The notes: generated by a model from the sequence alone, not told the origin. DNA of 44,993 bases from an uncultured Porphyromonadaceae bacterium (GCA_900544305.1 UQUV01000025.1:1-44993); one strand, 5' to 3'; shown: positions 1 through 9,587, counted from the stretch's first letter. A program made the numbers and translations.

Positions 1-347
1 AATTGAATTTCAATAATTTCAAAGAACTTCTATGATTTTTTAGTGGACACTAATGAAAATGAACAATAAAATTAATCTTCTCATAGTAATCCATTGTTTT
101 TGTAACCGGTAAGCAAACAGGAATAACCGACATATGAGGTTATTTTTATAATCTGCAAGGTACGAAAAAAACCGTAATAAATATAATTGACAGACAGTTT
201 TTTACGACGGCGTTTAGGATTGGCGTTTTTTAACTTCAAACGACCATTAGACTGACAAACTTCAAAGATAAAAATCATCATTCTGGATGATATAGTCAGG
301 AAATAGTAGTTTGGCGACAATAATTGAAGTTGTTGTAGGGAAAAGTT
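1..347. other. AT-rich stretch without a convincing gene
   Basis: This edge region is rich in A/T and has no ORF with a recognisable family. The longest minus-strand frame (81-320) would begin with TTG and encodes a basic, aromatic-rich 79-residue peptide that I cannot assign. A minus-strand ATG at 84 opens a 14-codon peptide (MRRLILLFIFISVH) that resembles the start of a signal peptide but stops at 40-42; this could be the broken 5' end of a gene lying to the left. CAAAGATA at 263-270 reads TATCTTTG on the minus strand, a match to the Bacteroidetes -7 box, so a leftward promoter is possible. Confidence 0.4.
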
Positions 348-391
348 GAAAAAACGGCAACCGGAATCCCCATACAGGAACCGGTTGCCGT
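348..391 (-). terminator. Rho-independent terminator of the manC-like gene
   Basis: The inverted repeat ACGGCAACCGG (354-364) / CCGGTTGCCGT (381-391) forms an 11-bp stem. On the minus strand it is followed by a run of T residues. It lies about 30 bases past the stop of the guanylyltransferase gene. Confidence 0.85.
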
Positions 392-419
392 ATATAGCTC
401 ATTGTAGAGAGATATCGTC

Positions 420-1502
420 CTACAGATACTCGTCACCGAAATTGGCTTTCACTTCATTCACATACTGCTTGATTTTCTGTTCTTCGTCAAGCGGACAAAT
501 CAGCAGGATATCGTTGTTGTCGGCCACGATATAGTTTTTCAGTCCGGAAGCCACAATCAGTTTTTCCGTCTTGGCGGCAAAGATGTTTCCTTCGCAGTTG
601 CTGATAACAGTCTTGCAGTTGCGCATCACGTTGCCGTTGTCGGCTTTCGGCGATTTTTCGTACAGAGCTCCCCATGAGCCCAAATCGCTCCAGCCAAGGT
701 CAACACACTGCACATACACGTTGTTGTTCTTTTCCATGACGGCATAGTCGATAGAGATGTTCTGACAAGCCGGGAATTCCTTGTTGATGAACTCCATTTC
801 CTTCGGAGTACCGAATTTTCCAAGCCCCTTGTCGAAACGCATGGCAATTTCCGGAGCATACTCATGGAACGCGTCGATAATGGAATTAACCGACCACATG
901 AACATTCCCGAATTCCAGAAAAACTCACCACTTTCGAGGAAAACTTTTGCCAGTTCCAAATCGGGCTTTTCGGTAAATGTTTTGACCTTTTCAATGCCCT
1001 CTACCGACGAACCCTCGTGGCTGACCTGGATATAGCCGTAGCCCGTTTCCGGACGGTTCGGCTTGATGCCCATCGTAAGCAGGCTGTTGTTTTTGACCAC
1101 AAAGTCAAAGCCCTTCAGCACGGCCTTCTGGAAAGCATCCTCCTTGAGAATAAGATGGTCGGAAGGAGCAACAAGCATCACGGCATTCGGATTGATGGCA
1201 CGGATGTGGTAAGCGGCCCATGCGATGCACGGTGCTGTGTTCCGGCGGTCAGGTTCAAGCAATATCTGGTTGTCGCGCAATTCCGGAAGCTGTTCCTTCA
1301 CAAGAGGAGCATACATTTCGTTTGTCACGACAATAATGTTACGCATCGGAATAATGTTGCTGACGCGGTCATAACTCATTTGCAACAACGAACGTCCCGT
1401 TCCGAAGAAGTCGAGAAACTGCTTGGGAGCGGCCGTCTTACTGAACGGCCAGAACCGGCTGCCGATTCCGCCGCACATAATCACACAATATCTGTTTTCC
1501 AT
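420..1502 (-). CDS. manC: Mannose-1-phosphate guanylyltransferase
   Basis: Predicted to make GDP-mannose from mannose-1-phosphate and GTP in the cytoplasm, for glycan and capsule synthesis. The 360-residue protein opens with the nucleotidyltransferase signature CGGIGSRFWPFSKTAAPKQF (residues ~10-29), with the activating Arg and Lys visible. FTEKP (~residue 176) and FWNSGMFMW (~195) are the sugar-phosphate-binding motifs typical of the family. The length matches the monofunctional enzyme: the C-terminal phosphomannose isomerase cupin of long ManC/AlgA proteins is absent. The ATG at 1502 is preceded 51 bases upstream by a -7 box, and a strong terminator follows the stop. It appears to be a single-gene transcript. 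The family call is firm; the exact sugar nucleotide is inferred from the family. Confidence 0.9.
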   Translation of the reverse strand: MENRYCVIMCGGIGSRFWPFSKTAAPKQFLDFFGTGRSLLQMSYDRVSNIIPMRNIIVVTNEMYAPLVKEQLPELRDNQILLEPDRRNTAPCIAWAAYHIRAINPNAVMLVAPSDHLILKEDAFQKAVLKGFDFVVKNNSLLTMGIKPNRPETGYGYIQVSHEGSSVEGIEKVKTFTEKPDLELAKVFLESGEFFWNSGMFMWSVNSIIDAFHEYAPEIAMRFDKGLGKFGTPKEMEFINKEFPACQNISIDYAVMEKNNNVYVQCVDLGWSDLGSWGALYEKSPKADNGNVMRNCKTVISNCEGNIFAAKTEKLIVASGLKNYIVADNNDILLICPLDEEQKIKQYVNEVKANFGDEYL

Positions 1503-1552
1503 ATTGAAGAATTGATTTGTATCATCAATTGTTTTATTACTTTGCTAAGATA

Positions 1553-1560
1553 CAAATTTA
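1553..1560 (-). promoter_or_regulatory. Bacteroidetes -7 box upstream of manC-like gene
   Basis: The minus strand reads TAAATTTG, a full match to TAnnTTTG, 51 bases before the start codon. No clear -33 TTTG is visible at the expected spacing. Confidence 0.45.
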
Positions 1561-1699
1561 GCCGAATTATTTAGTTAAATTCCCCCGGTATTTTATTTAA
1601 TTATTTCTAAAAACGAAAAAGAGCACATCTTTTCAGGCCTGCCCATGTCCCCACCCTTCGAGATGACGGAACACAGACAAACTACGGACAGCCTGAGGC

Positions 1700-3124
1700 C
1701 TATTTTTTCCGCAGACGGACAATCTTGTAGCCGATGGCGGCGATGACAATACTCATCAGCGGACTGAGGTAGTTGAAGAAGCAATACGGCAGATAGGTCA
1801 GTGTGGACACATTGAGTACTGTCGACTGGGTCAAACCGCAGGAATTCCACGGAACAAGCACAGAGGTTACCGTGACCGAATCCTCCACACTGCGACTGAG
1901 CAGACAGCTTTCGTAGCCCTTCTCCTCATACGACTTGCGGAACATGTTTCCGGTAAGAATGATGCTGATATACTGGTCAGCGGTAGCCACATTCAAAAAC
2001 AGTCCTGAGCAGACCGTAGAAGTGACCACGGAGAGCGTGCTCTTCATCATGCGGGCAAACATCGTCGTGATGCTCTGAAGCATTCCTCCGGCCGTCATGG
2101 CGCCACCGAAACACATGGCACAAAGAATCAGCCATACGGTATTCATCATCCCCGACATGCCGCGTGTGGCAATCAGCTCGTCGACCATCGTGTTGCCGGT
2201 TTCCAGATTAGTGCTCACCGTCAGCGTACGAATGACGCCCTCAAAAAGGGCATTGTCGCTGCCTGTGGCTATTTCCTGCAAGTTGGCGGGCTGGAATATC
2301 AATGCAGCACCGACGGCCAGCAGTGTGGAAACAAACAGCGTAATCAGCGAAGGCACGCGGCGGGCAATCAGCACACCCGTAATGACCGGTACAAGCAACA
2401 GCCACGGAGTGATGACGAAACGTTCGCCCAGCTCCTGTTCAATAAGGGCAATCTGCGAACTGTCGGCCACCGAACCGCTCAGACCGGCAACCGTAAATAT
2501 AATCAGCGTGATGACAATCGACGGAACGGTGGTTATCATCATATAGCGAATGTGACGGAACAGCGGAGTTTTCGTCACTGACGATGCCAACACCGTAGTT
2601 TCGGACAGCGGCGAAATCTTGTCGCCGAAATAAGCTCCGGAAATGATGGCACCTGCAATCCAGCCGTCGGAATATCCCTGCGCCTGGCCTATACCCATGA
2701 GGGCGATACCGATAGTGGCAATCGTGGTCCACGAACTGCCGGTCATCACTGAAACCAACACACAGATAAGGCATGCCGAAGCAAGGAAGAACTTCGGATG
2801 AATGATGTGCATACCGTAGGAAATCAGCGTCGGGACAACGCCGCTCACCATCCACGAACCGCCCAAAGCACCGATTATCAGCAATATAATCAAAGCCGAG
2901 GCTACACCCTTGATGTTTCGGACAATATCGTTCTCGAATTCCTGCCATTCCACTTTATAGAAAAGCATACCAATCAGCACACATATCGCACTGACTACCA
3001 AAAGAACTATCTGGCTCGCACCGTTCAAGGCATCACTGCCGAAAGTGCTGATAGCAAAATAAAGCAGTACCACCATTATCACAATGGGTACAAAGGCCAC
3101 CAAAGGTGAAGGTAATTTTGTCAT
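1700..3124 (-). CDS. nhaC: NhaC-family Na+/H+ antiporter
   Basis: A 474-residue polytopic inner-membrane protein with about a dozen hydrophobic segments, predicted to exchange cytoplasmic Na+ for external H+. Features typical of NhaC are visible: the conserved stretch GSSWTTIATIGIALMGIG (residues ~129-146), GAIISGAYFGDKISPLSET (~158-176), and a late segment with VEDSVTVTSVLVPWNSCG. The acidic residues in GDKISPLSET are typical of ion-transport positions in this family. The frame has no breaks and the length is normal. The ATG at 3124 gives a short basic N-terminus before the first membrane helix, and a -7 box lies 41 bases upstream. Other NhaC-like proteins move amino acids or lactate with Na+, so the substrate is not certain. 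Confidence 0.88.
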   Translation of the reverse strand: MTKLPSPLVAFVPIVIMVVLLYFAISTFGSDALNGASQIVLLVVSAICVLIGMLFYKVEWQEFENDIVRNIKGVASALIILLIIGALGGSWMVSGVVPTLISYGMHIIHPKFFLASACLICVLVSVMTGSSWTTIATIGIALMGIGQAQGYSDGWIAGAIISGAYFGDKISPLSETTVLASSVTKTPLFRHIRYMMITTVPSIVITLIIFTVAGLSGSVADSSQIALIEQELGERFVITPWLLLVPVITGVLIARRVPSLITLFVSTLLAVGAALIFQPANLQEIATGSDNALFEGVIRTLTVSTNLETGNTMVDELIATRGMSGMMNTVWLILCAMCFGGAMTAGGMLQSITTMFARMMKSTLSVVTSTVCSGLFLNVATADQYISIILTGNMFRKSYEEKGYESCLLSRSVEDSVTVTSVLVPWNSCGLTQSTVLNVSTLTYLPYCFFNYLSPLMSIVIAAIGYKIVRLRKK

Positions 3125-3164
3125 CTAACTTCTATCTATTGTTTACAATCCTAAAAATCAGGCG

Positions 3165-3172
3165 CAAAGGTA
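3165..3172 (-). promoter_or_regulatory. -7 box upstream of nhaC
   Basis: The minus strand reads TACCTTTG, a full match to TAnnTTTG, 41 bases upstream of the antiporter start. A TTTG (3187-3190) lies further upstream but at 14 bases it is closer than the usual ~20. Confidence 0.5.
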
Positions 3173-3245
3173 CGATTTTTTGACGACAAACCGTAGCATG
3201 GAAACAACATTCGTGCCGAAAAGACACATTTCCGCTCCCGCAACT

Positions 3246-4115
3246 TTAGAATGTCAAGGCGAGCGATGCTCCGAAAGAGCGGTCAGTCGGGCTGTAATAA
3301 GGAACAGCCACCATGTCGGACGCATTTTTCTTCTTGTCAAGTCCGAACAGACGGCGTTCGAACGGCAGCAGCCAATAGGCCACACGCGCACTCAAAATAC
3401 CGATACCGGCACCGGCCAACACATCTGTTGCCCAGTGGCGTTCGTTCCAAACACGAAGCACACCGACACCCGTTGCCACTACATAAGCCCCCACGCCATA
3501 CCATACAGAAGCGTCCTTGTATTCCATACGCACCAGTTCGGCACCCATAAAGGCTGTTGCCGTATGGCCCGAGGGGAAAGAGTTGCGCGCTCCTGTCGGA
3601 CGCGGTTCGCGGACGGTGTATTTCAAGCCGTTGACAAGGATTCCCATTGTCAGATATGAAGTAGCGATAAGAAACGTACGGTCGAGATAGGAATGGCGCG
3701 CCTTTGCGCCCAGCAAACTCAACCCATAAGTGGAAACCACCGGCAAATATTGCAGATAATCGTCAGCACGGAAATAATGTCCGTCGCGCATATCCGCCAC
3801 CTCGTCCCTAATGTCACGGTTGATTTCTTTCACGGCAGGCACAAGTCCCAACGATCCAACTGCTATCAAAGCTCCGGGAAGAATCAGCTGTTTGGCATTA
3901 AAACGGGTGCTCTCGTCAACAAATTCGACCGCAACCGCATCGTCGGCAAACACGGTATCGGCATCGAGCGAAACCGTCGGCTGCCCACTGTCGGCAACCG
4001 CAATACTGTCGGAAGGCACCATACTGCCTTCATTCGTATTTTCACCAAGCATCACAAAAGGACACATCATCAATGCGCCAACCAGCACTGTTTTCAAAAA
4101 TTTTTCCAAACCCAT
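3246..4115 (-). CDS. PAP2-family phosphatase, secreted or membrane-attached
   Basis: Predicted lipid or sugar-pyrophosphate phosphatase of the PAP2 superfamily, acting outside the cytoplasm. The acid-phosphatase motifs are visible in order: KYTVREPRPTG (KxxxxxxRP-like), SFPSGHTATAF (PSGH with the general-acid His), and RVWNERHWATDVLAGAGIG (SRxxxxxHxxxD-like, with the nucleophilic His and its partner Asp). I chose the ATG at 4115 rather than a longer frame from 4235. From 4115 the protein starts MGLEKFLKTVLVGALMMCPF, a clear signal peptide or anchor, and a near-consensus -7 box (TCCCTTTG, 4145-4152, minus) would lie inside the longer frame. The region between the signal and the catalytic core is acidic and non-conserved. 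The substrate (undecaprenyl pyrophosphate, lipid A or phosphatidate) cannot be told from sequence. Confidence 0.85.
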   Translation of the reverse strand: MGLEKFLKTVLVGALMMCPFVMLGENTNEGSMVPSDSIAVADSGQPTVSLDADTVFADDAVAVEFVDESTRFNAKQLILPGALIAVGSLGLVPAVKEINRDIRDEVADMRDGHYFRADDYLQYLPVVSTYGLSLLGAKARHSYLDRTFLIATSYLTMGILVNGLKYTVREPRPTGARNSFPSGHTATAFMGAELVRMEYKDASVWYGVGAYVVATGVGVLRVWNERHWATDVLAGAGIGILSARVAYWLLPFERRLFGLDKKKNASDMVAVPYYSPTDRSFGASLALTF

Positions 4116-4452
4116 ACTTTGATTGTCTTTAGTGTTTCCGCCTGCAAAGGGAAGGTTTTCCGAACAATAAATGATACATTTAGAACATTTCTTTCTCCAA
4201 CAGGACAACAGAATAAGAACACCCGAAATCAGCAACGGATGTTCCTATTAAAAGCAACTACTCATTTTTATCAACAATTTCCCTATCAGTTAAATTGAAA
4301 CCTTTTTTATTTTCCGATATACTAAACTTTGAATTTTTAAACTTATACAAAACTATTACCAGTTGATGCAAATTTAATATATATTTTTATAAAAACAAAT
4401 TTTTTAGTGATATTTTATCACTAAAACAAGAAAAAATATTACAACCCGTAAT

Positions 4453-4483
4453 AAAAAAGAGCGACACGTGGTCGCTCTTTAAA
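4453..4483 (-). terminator. Second of two tandem terminators after the DUF5689 gene
   Basis: Stem AGAGCGAC (4458-4465) / GTCGCTCT (4471-4478) with a five-base loop. On the minus strand it is followed by TTTTTT. The flanking A and T runs would let it act in both directions. Confidence 0.8.
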
Positions 4484-4517
4484 AAATTGCAGCCGCATCT
4501 TGACGATACGGCTGCAA
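4481..4517 (-). terminator. First of two tandem terminators after the DUF5689 gene
   Basis: Stem TTGCAGCCG (4487-4495) / CGGCTGCAA (4509-4517) followed on the minus strand by six T residues. It lies 26 bases past the stop codon, directly before the second hairpin. Confidence 0.85.
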
Positions 4518-4542
4518 TGTCTATCTGTTTACAGGCAAACGG

Positions 4543-6672
4543 TTATTCGCCCAATTTATATTCTGTCGGAGATTTCACACCCGGAATATAAAGGTTTGTT
4601 CCCAAGTCACCCTTGATAGTAAGGAGCTTGCCCAAATTGCCCGGATTTTCCTTCAAGTTGAGCGCATCGCGGACACCGCCAATCGGCAAAGCGATGGAAA
4701 TACAATTCTTGACATCCTTTTCATCAGCAGAATCTGCCAACAGCAAGTTTGTTTTTGAAACAGTTCCTGTTACACCGAATACGGCTGAATCAGTAGCTAC
4801 TGTAGAAGAAGCATAGCCTACAATGTAGCCTTTCACCCATACGCCTGTACCCTGTACATTGGTGAGCACGTCAGCAACGGTATAAGGCTTTTCAGCCGAA
4901 CCGTCGCGGTCGCCCGTGTTAGGAGCATCCTCACCACGAATACCCACCTTCACGTCGTCAAGACACCAAGTTGCGTATTCAGCATCCTGAGTAGCAGAAT
5001 AGCAGAAACCGATATACACCTTACCTGTATAGCCGCTCAAGTCGATATTTCCGGAATTAGCCCATTCGCTATACGGAGTTGAAGTTGCAGTTGCCGGATC
5101 GGCCAAAACAGCGTCAACCTTTGTCTTTGTTGCCTTAGTCGGGTCGTTGGAAGTCAATACATATACTTCAAACTTAGAATTCACACTGCCGTAGTCAGCC
5201 ACCTGAGTGCGGAAGTTGAACACTTTTTCAGTCATGTTGTCGACATTAATAGCCGGAGTAATCAACCATGATTCAAATGGAGCAGTTCCCTTGTAACCGG
5301 TCATTGATGCATAGGTGTTGCTGTCGAATTCCTTCAAGAACCATTCCTTGTTGCCTTTCACCTTCACGCTTGTCCATCCCGTTGCAAGCAATCCGCTGAT
5401 AGTAGCACCGTAAGAATCGAAATTTTCTTCCAAAGTAGTTACAGTAATTGTGCCTGAGAAAACGAAATCGCTTGAAGTTCCGAGGTTGTCAGCGATACCG
5501 ACCATACCAAGAACATTTGTAAACTTACCTTTCAATTTGATAGTTTCACCGACATTGTCCGGATGAGCCTGCAAGTTGGCAACCTCACGGAGTTTGGAGT
5601 TTGCCGGAAGGTCTATTACCATACACTTTGTATAGTCGCGAACGTCAGCGCTCTCAGCGATGACAATCGTATTGTCAAGAGTAAACGGAGCTTTCCATTC
5701 AATATCGCTGTTGCTTGCAACCTGGCTAACACCCGGAGCAACGGCACCTACTATAACGCCTTCTACCCAACCTTCTTTTTCGTTCACTCCGGCAATTGCT
5801 TCAGAAACCTTATATGGCTTGTTCTTTGTGCCTTCCTGGCTACCGAAGATACAGTCTTCATAAGAGCGGAGTGTCAACTGCCAAGTGCCGTTGAAGTAGC
5901 CCAAAATACCCACTACAGAACCTTCGCCTTCCGGAAGAACCTTATTATAGAAATCAGCATAACCGCTGTTGCGCACTGTCAGCGTCTTTCCTTCAGCATC
6001 AACGAGGTTACGTGACACTGTCTTTTCTGATTCAGCGAAAGTCTGACCGGCTTCCTGCCATGATACATTGTCGAAACGCACCAGACGGCTCTGCATAGTC
6101 TGAATACCCTGAACATCAGTTGCAGCCGGAAGAGCTCCGATTGTAGTAGTCAGCGTATCCACTTTCGAAACATCGGGCAGACCGTTGAGCTGAACGTGTT
6201 CCTTAAAGAATTCAAGCGGCATGAAAGTAGTCTGCCAACCGAACTTATCGTCATAGTCAGGGAAACCGAACTGCTGCAAACCGGAATATTTTCCGATATA
6301 CATATCCGTCACGTCAATCACCAGTTCCTGACCCAAACGGTAAGAATTGTACAAACTATTTGCATTAATTGACAAAGTGATGGCAGCCGTTTCATCCTGA
6401 ATTACCAGATTTTTATAGATATTGCCGCTGGCATCGGAGCTGACAACGCGTCCTTTGATGACCATGTGCTGGCCATTTTGAGTCAAGCCCACAGTATCCA
6501 CATAGTTGGTGGCCTCCTGCCAATAAAGAGCCTTCAGTTCGCTGATAGTCGCATTTGGCGTAAGTGTTGCTACCGGACCTGTGAGTGGCGGAGTGTCGAA
6601 CTCATCGTTACAACTCGTAAATCCAAGTGCGGCAAACAACAAAGCTGTAAGATATAATTTAAAGTGTTTCAT
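4543..6672 (-). CDS. DUF5689/DUF6359 surface lipoprotein
   Basis: A 709-residue probable lipoprotein: the N-terminus MKHFKLYLTALLFAALGFTSC ends in a lipobox (GFTSC), with Cys21 as the lipidated residue followed by an acidic NDEFD patch typical of Bacteroidetes surface lipoproteins. Domains that I recognise by pattern: a DUF5689-like OB-fold segment (~30-275), a first DUF6359-like repeat starting KPYKVSEAI (~285-410), a jelly-roll 'choice-of-anchor' domain starting ENFDSYG (~420-590), and a second DUF6359-like repeat starting KPYTVADVL (~600 to the end). The two repeats share the pattern KPY.V, then NPGN/HPDN-G...IKG. It is the last gene of a unit after the nuclease and the TonB receptor, 52 bases from the latter, so it probably works as its ligand-binding partner. 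The substrate is unknown. Confidence 0.8.
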   Translation of the reverse strand: MKHFKLYLTALLFAALGFTSCNDEFDTPPLTGPVATLTPNATISELKALYWQEATNYVDTVGLTQNGQHMVIKGRVVSSDASGNIYKNLVIQDETAAITLSINANSLYNSYRLGQELVIDVTDMYIGKYSGLQQFGFPDYDDKFGWQTTFMPLEFFKEHVQLNGLPDVSKVDTLTTTIGALPAATDVQGIQTMQSRLVRFDNVSWQEAGQTFAESEKTVSRNLVDAEGKTLTVRNSGYADFYNKVLPEGEGSVVGILGYFNGTWQLTLRSYEDCIFGSQEGTKNKPYKVSEAIAGVNEKEGWVEGVIVGAVAPGVSQVASNSDIEWKAPFTLDNTIVIAESADVRDYTKCMVIDLPANSKLREVANLQAHPDNVGETIKLKGKFTNVLGMVGIADNLGTSSDFVFSGTITVTTLEENFDSYGATISGLLATGWTSVKVKGNKEWFLKEFDSNTYASMTGYKGTAPFESWLITPAINVDNMTEKVFNFRTQVADYGSVNSKFEVYVLTSNDPTKATKTKVDAVLADPATATSTPYSEWANSGNIDLSGYTGKVYIGFCYSATQDAEYATWCLDDVKVGIRGEDAPNTGDRDGSAEKPYTVADVLTNVQGTGVWVKGYIVGYASSTVATDSAVFGVTGTVSKTNLLLADSADEKDVKNCISIALPIGGVRDALNLKENPGNLGKLLTIKGDLGTNLYIPGVKSPTEYKLGE

Positions 6673-6724
6673 ATCTTTATTTCTGTTTTAATTTGTTTTT
6701 ACGTTTTGATTTGCTTTTGAATGA

Positions 6725-9478
6725 TTAGAAACGAAGACCTACGTTGGCAAAAATGCGGATACCCTGCGTATAGTAGATACGGCTCGGATATTTGTTGACA
6801 TCGTAGTTCGTATAGTCAAATCGGCTTTGCTGATAACCGCCGGTCTGAATGTCCTTCTTGTTAAGGATGTTGTTGATGTTCAAGTTGAAGTTCATCGAAA
6901 GCTTGCGGTTGATATACCACACCTTACCGATGCTTGCATTCAGCACGAAGGCGTTGCGCAGCTTTTCCTGAGTTGTAATTTCCTTCACCTTCGCTGCATA
7001 CTCTTCCGGTGTTTCGCAGAAGGAAGCCAGGTTAGGCATCATTTCGTGACGAACCGGAGAAAGGTCGATATAGGAATCGCCCAACCAGGTTGCATTCACA
7101 TTGAAGAACCACATTTTCGGAGCAGCATAGTCGATAGCAATGTTGACTGCCGATTGCGGAGTTCCACCTACGAAGAAGTTCTTCAGGTAAACCACCTGTG
7201 TAGTATCCGGACGTGAACCGTTTTCAAAGCTTCGTGTGCCCATCGGACGGTTCTTATACTGATAGCGTGAGTAAGTACCGGCTGCTGAAAGTGTAATGTC
7301 CGGTGTCAGTTTGAACGCCATACCCACTTCCACACCCTTGTGTGTCTTGTTCACGCCTGTAAGAACGTAGTTGGTAAATGTTGAGAAGTTATCGTCGTAG
7401 AACGAAGAACGTTCCGTTGCATCGTAGATATTGGTCCAGTAACCGGTTACCGTACCACGGAAACGGTTGTAGTTGAATACATAGCTCAAGTCGGCAGAAA
7501 ATACCTTTTCATTGTTGAGGTCGGCTGCCACTTCATCCTTGATACGCGGAGCAATATAGACATTGTCGGCAAGCGGAGCACGCGAACCGTAGGAAATGTT
7601 TCCGATGAAGAAGTTGCGCCCGTCAATCTTGTAAGTTGCACCGGCTTTAATCATACCGTTGCCGAAGCGGTGAGTTTCACCCTTGCCATAAGAAAGTTTG
7701 CCCTGGCTTTCGGCACGACCGTTCTTCATGTGACCGTCACGGTAGTATTGTGTGAACGAACCGCGTGCACCGTAGTTGATATCCCAGTGTGCAAGGTTGA
7801 TTTGGTGCTGCAACCATACGTTGGTAATCACAGAATTAATGTCATAATCGTAGCCGAATACATCGCCGACACCCACCTTACGGTTAGGATTGTTCAAGTC
7901 GTTCTGAATCATTGTCGGGTCATCGGGGAAGTCGCGCTCTGCAAACTGGTCGGTATCAGTCCAGTAGTCACCGCCGAGCAGGTCGCGGATTGTCTTGTAG
8001 TAGTTGGCCTGTGTCAGGTTCAAGCCCACACCGCCTTGCAAAGTCATGAAGTCGTTGAGACGGTGGTTCAGCGTAGAGTTGAAGAACAGGTTCTTCTGGT
8101 CGCTGTGGCGGTTTTCAAGGATATATGTAGAACCGCGATAGTTGGTTCCAATCTGTTCATGTTCGTATTTCGACAGCAAGTTGACACGATAGAGGTTGTC
8201 CCAGTTGATTTGGCTTACGCTCTGGTCGTTCTGCCACAGACGGGTATAAAGGTCAAACGCCTCCTGATTGTCCTTGTAGTAAGACGGAAGATAGCGGTAG
8301 TAGTCCGGACGCGGGTCTGCGGCATTGTACCAGTTGAGAGCCGAAGAAGAATAGTTTGACTGGCGGATAGCCACACCCGTATTCAACGATGTGCCGGTCT
8401 TCGGTGTCCAAATCCAGTTGATAATGGCTGTCGGGTCAAACGATTCGACGATACGTGCGGCACGCTTTTCTCCGTTAAACCAACCCCAGTTAGGGTTATA
8501 CATGTAATCGGTCAGCTGATACACTTCTTCATAAGTGGCCGACGATGTAGCGCGCTGAGTCGGTGCACCGTAGAGAGTGATGCCGAGGCTATGTTCGTCG
8601 TTAAACACTTTCTGCAGCGAAAGGAACAGACCGCCGGAATGGTAGAACGTACCTTCTGTAACACCTTCCTTGCTGTAACGGCCTACGGCAGAAAGCGTAA
8701 ACGCCCAACCTTTGTCAGACAATCCGGTAGAATAAGTCACCATACCACGAGTCGAATACGCACCGTTCGTATAGGCAACCGAACCGCGGAAGCCCGGAGA
8801 ATAGTCCTTCGCCATCGTATTGATATTGCTCGCGCCGCCGATTTCACCCAGCGAGAAGCTTGTCACGTTCTGTCCCAAACCTACCGTACGGCTCTTGAAC
8901 GCCTGATTCAGACCGCCGAGAGTAGAATAGTTGAAACGGCCGCGGATAGCGTCAGTAAACTGCACGCCGTTGATAAACATCTGCGAGTATTCGCTGTCGT
9001 AACCGCGGATACGGAAACGCATGATGCTGAAATCATAGTTTGCCGAACTGTAGTAGATGTCGTCGGAAGCGCCTGTCAACATACCGATTGACTGTTCGTT
9101 TCCTTCTTCATCCTCCAACTGGCTTTCGTCAAGCAGCAAGAATTCTTCGCTATGAAGCACAGTACCCTTCTCAGGCACCACCTTCAATTCGCCAAGATTT
9201 GTCACTCCAGTGCCGGAAACAACTACACCGTCATAATAATCCTTGTAACCATATACAAGAATATTCAACTGATGGTTGCCCGGTTTTGCATTTGAAATTT
9301 GAAAATCTCCGCTCGGACCGGTAGTCACGCTGATTCCCTGTTCCGGAAGAAGAACAGTAGCGCCCACGATTGGAGTTCCGCTTTCAGCATCGACCACCAC
9401 ACCCTGCAGTCCGGTATGCTGTGCGGCAACCGGCATCACTGCAAGAATGAGCAGCAGTAAAAACAGTTTCATTCTCAT
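6725..9478 (-). CDS. TonB-dependent outer-membrane receptor
   Basis: A 917-residue outer-membrane transporter. Residues 1-19 form a signal peptide ending VAAQ. A carboxypeptidase-regulatory-like beta-sandwich follows (~22-100; GVVVDAESGTPIVGATV). Then come a plug domain with RFRIRGYDSEYSQMFINGV (~153-171) and SLGEIGGASNINT (~208-220), and a beta-barrel ending in phenylalanine (ANVGLRF), the usual BAM recognition end. It is not a typical SusC: no SusD gene is adjacent, and the neighbour is a DUF5689 lipoprotein instead. Between the plug and the N-terminal domain is an acidic linker (DESQLEDEEGNEQS). It sits 109 bases downstream of the nuclease gene and is likely co-transcribed. I infer that it imports a product of that enzyme; the ligand is not known. 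Confidence 0.9.
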   Translation of the reverse strand: MRMKLFLLLLILAVMPVAAQHTGLQGVVVDAESGTPIVGATVLLPEQGISVTTGPSGDFQISNAKPGNHQLNILVYGYKDYYDGVVVSGTGVTNLGELKVVPEKGTVLHSEEFLLLDESQLEDEEGNEQSIGMLTGASDDIYYSSANYDFSIMRFRIRGYDSEYSQMFINGVQFTDAIRGRFNYSTLGGLNQAFKSRTVGLGQNVTSFSLGEIGGASNINTMAKDYSPGFRGSVAYTNGAYSTRGMVTYSTGLSDKGWAFTLSAVGRYSKEGVTEGTFYHSGGLFLSLQKVFNDEHSLGITLYGAPTQRATSSATYEEVYQLTDYMYNPNWGWFNGEKRAARIVESFDPTAIINWIWTPKTGTSLNTGVAIRQSNYSSSALNWYNAADPRPDYYRYLPSYYKDNQEAFDLYTRLWQNDQSVSQINWDNLYRVNLLSKYEHEQIGTNYRGSTYILENRHSDQKNLFFNSTLNHRLNDFMTLQGGVGLNLTQANYYKTIRDLLGGDYWTDTDQFAERDFPDDPTMIQNDLNNPNRKVGVGDVFGYDYDINSVITNVWLQHQINLAHWDINYGARGSFTQYYRDGHMKNGRAESQGKLSYGKGETHRFGNGMIKAGATYKIDGRNFFIGNISYGSRAPLADNVYIAPRIKDEVAADLNNEKVFSADLSYVFNYNRFRGTVTGYWTNIYDATERSSFYDDNFSTFTNYVLTGVNKTHKGVEVGMAFKLTPDITLSAAGTYSRYQYKNRPMGTRSFENGSRPDTTQVVYLKNFFVGGTPQSAVNIAIDYAAPKMWFFNVNATWLGDSYIDLSPVRHEMMPNLASFCETPEEYAAKVKEITTQEKLRNAFVLNASIGKVWYINRKLSMNFNLNINNILNKKDIQTGGYQQSRFDYTNYDVNKYPSRIYYTQGIRIFANVGLRF

Positions 9479-9539
9479 AAAAACTACGGGTTTATAATTA
9501 TTTAAGAAAAATCCTCATAAAGACAGCCGGAGCCTCGCC

Positions 9540-9561
9540 TGCACAGTTGTCCAACCGTGCA
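9540..9561 (-). promoter_or_regulatory. Near-perfect inverted repeat in the nuclease-receptor gap
   Basis: TGCACAGTTG / CAACCGTGCA are near-perfect arms around a two-base centre, so an RNA version would form a stem with a small loop. No T-run follows on the minus strand, so it is not a classical terminator. It could be an operator or an RNA-processing hairpin that sets relative expression within the operon. Confidence 0.45.
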
Positions 9562-9587
9562 AACAAGGCCCGACACGTCGGTATTGT

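Larger units (their letters stand above)
4116..4542. other. AT-rich intergenic spacer with tandem terminators
   Basis: No gene is visible. The part nearest 4300-4450 is almost pure A/T. The left end carries the probable promoter of the PAP2 gene (4145-4152). The right end carries the two hairpins listed separately at 4453-4517. Confidence 0.6.

Noticed and set aside
81..320. 79-codon minus-strand frame with TTG start
   Set aside because: It has no recognisable domain, a weak start, and lies in AT-rich edge DNA. I could not confirm a transposase match, so I only describe the region.
4116..4235. Extended N-terminus of the PAP2 protein
   Set aside because: The longer frame puts a Cys-rich, unconserved stretch before a clean signal peptide and would contain the likely promoter.
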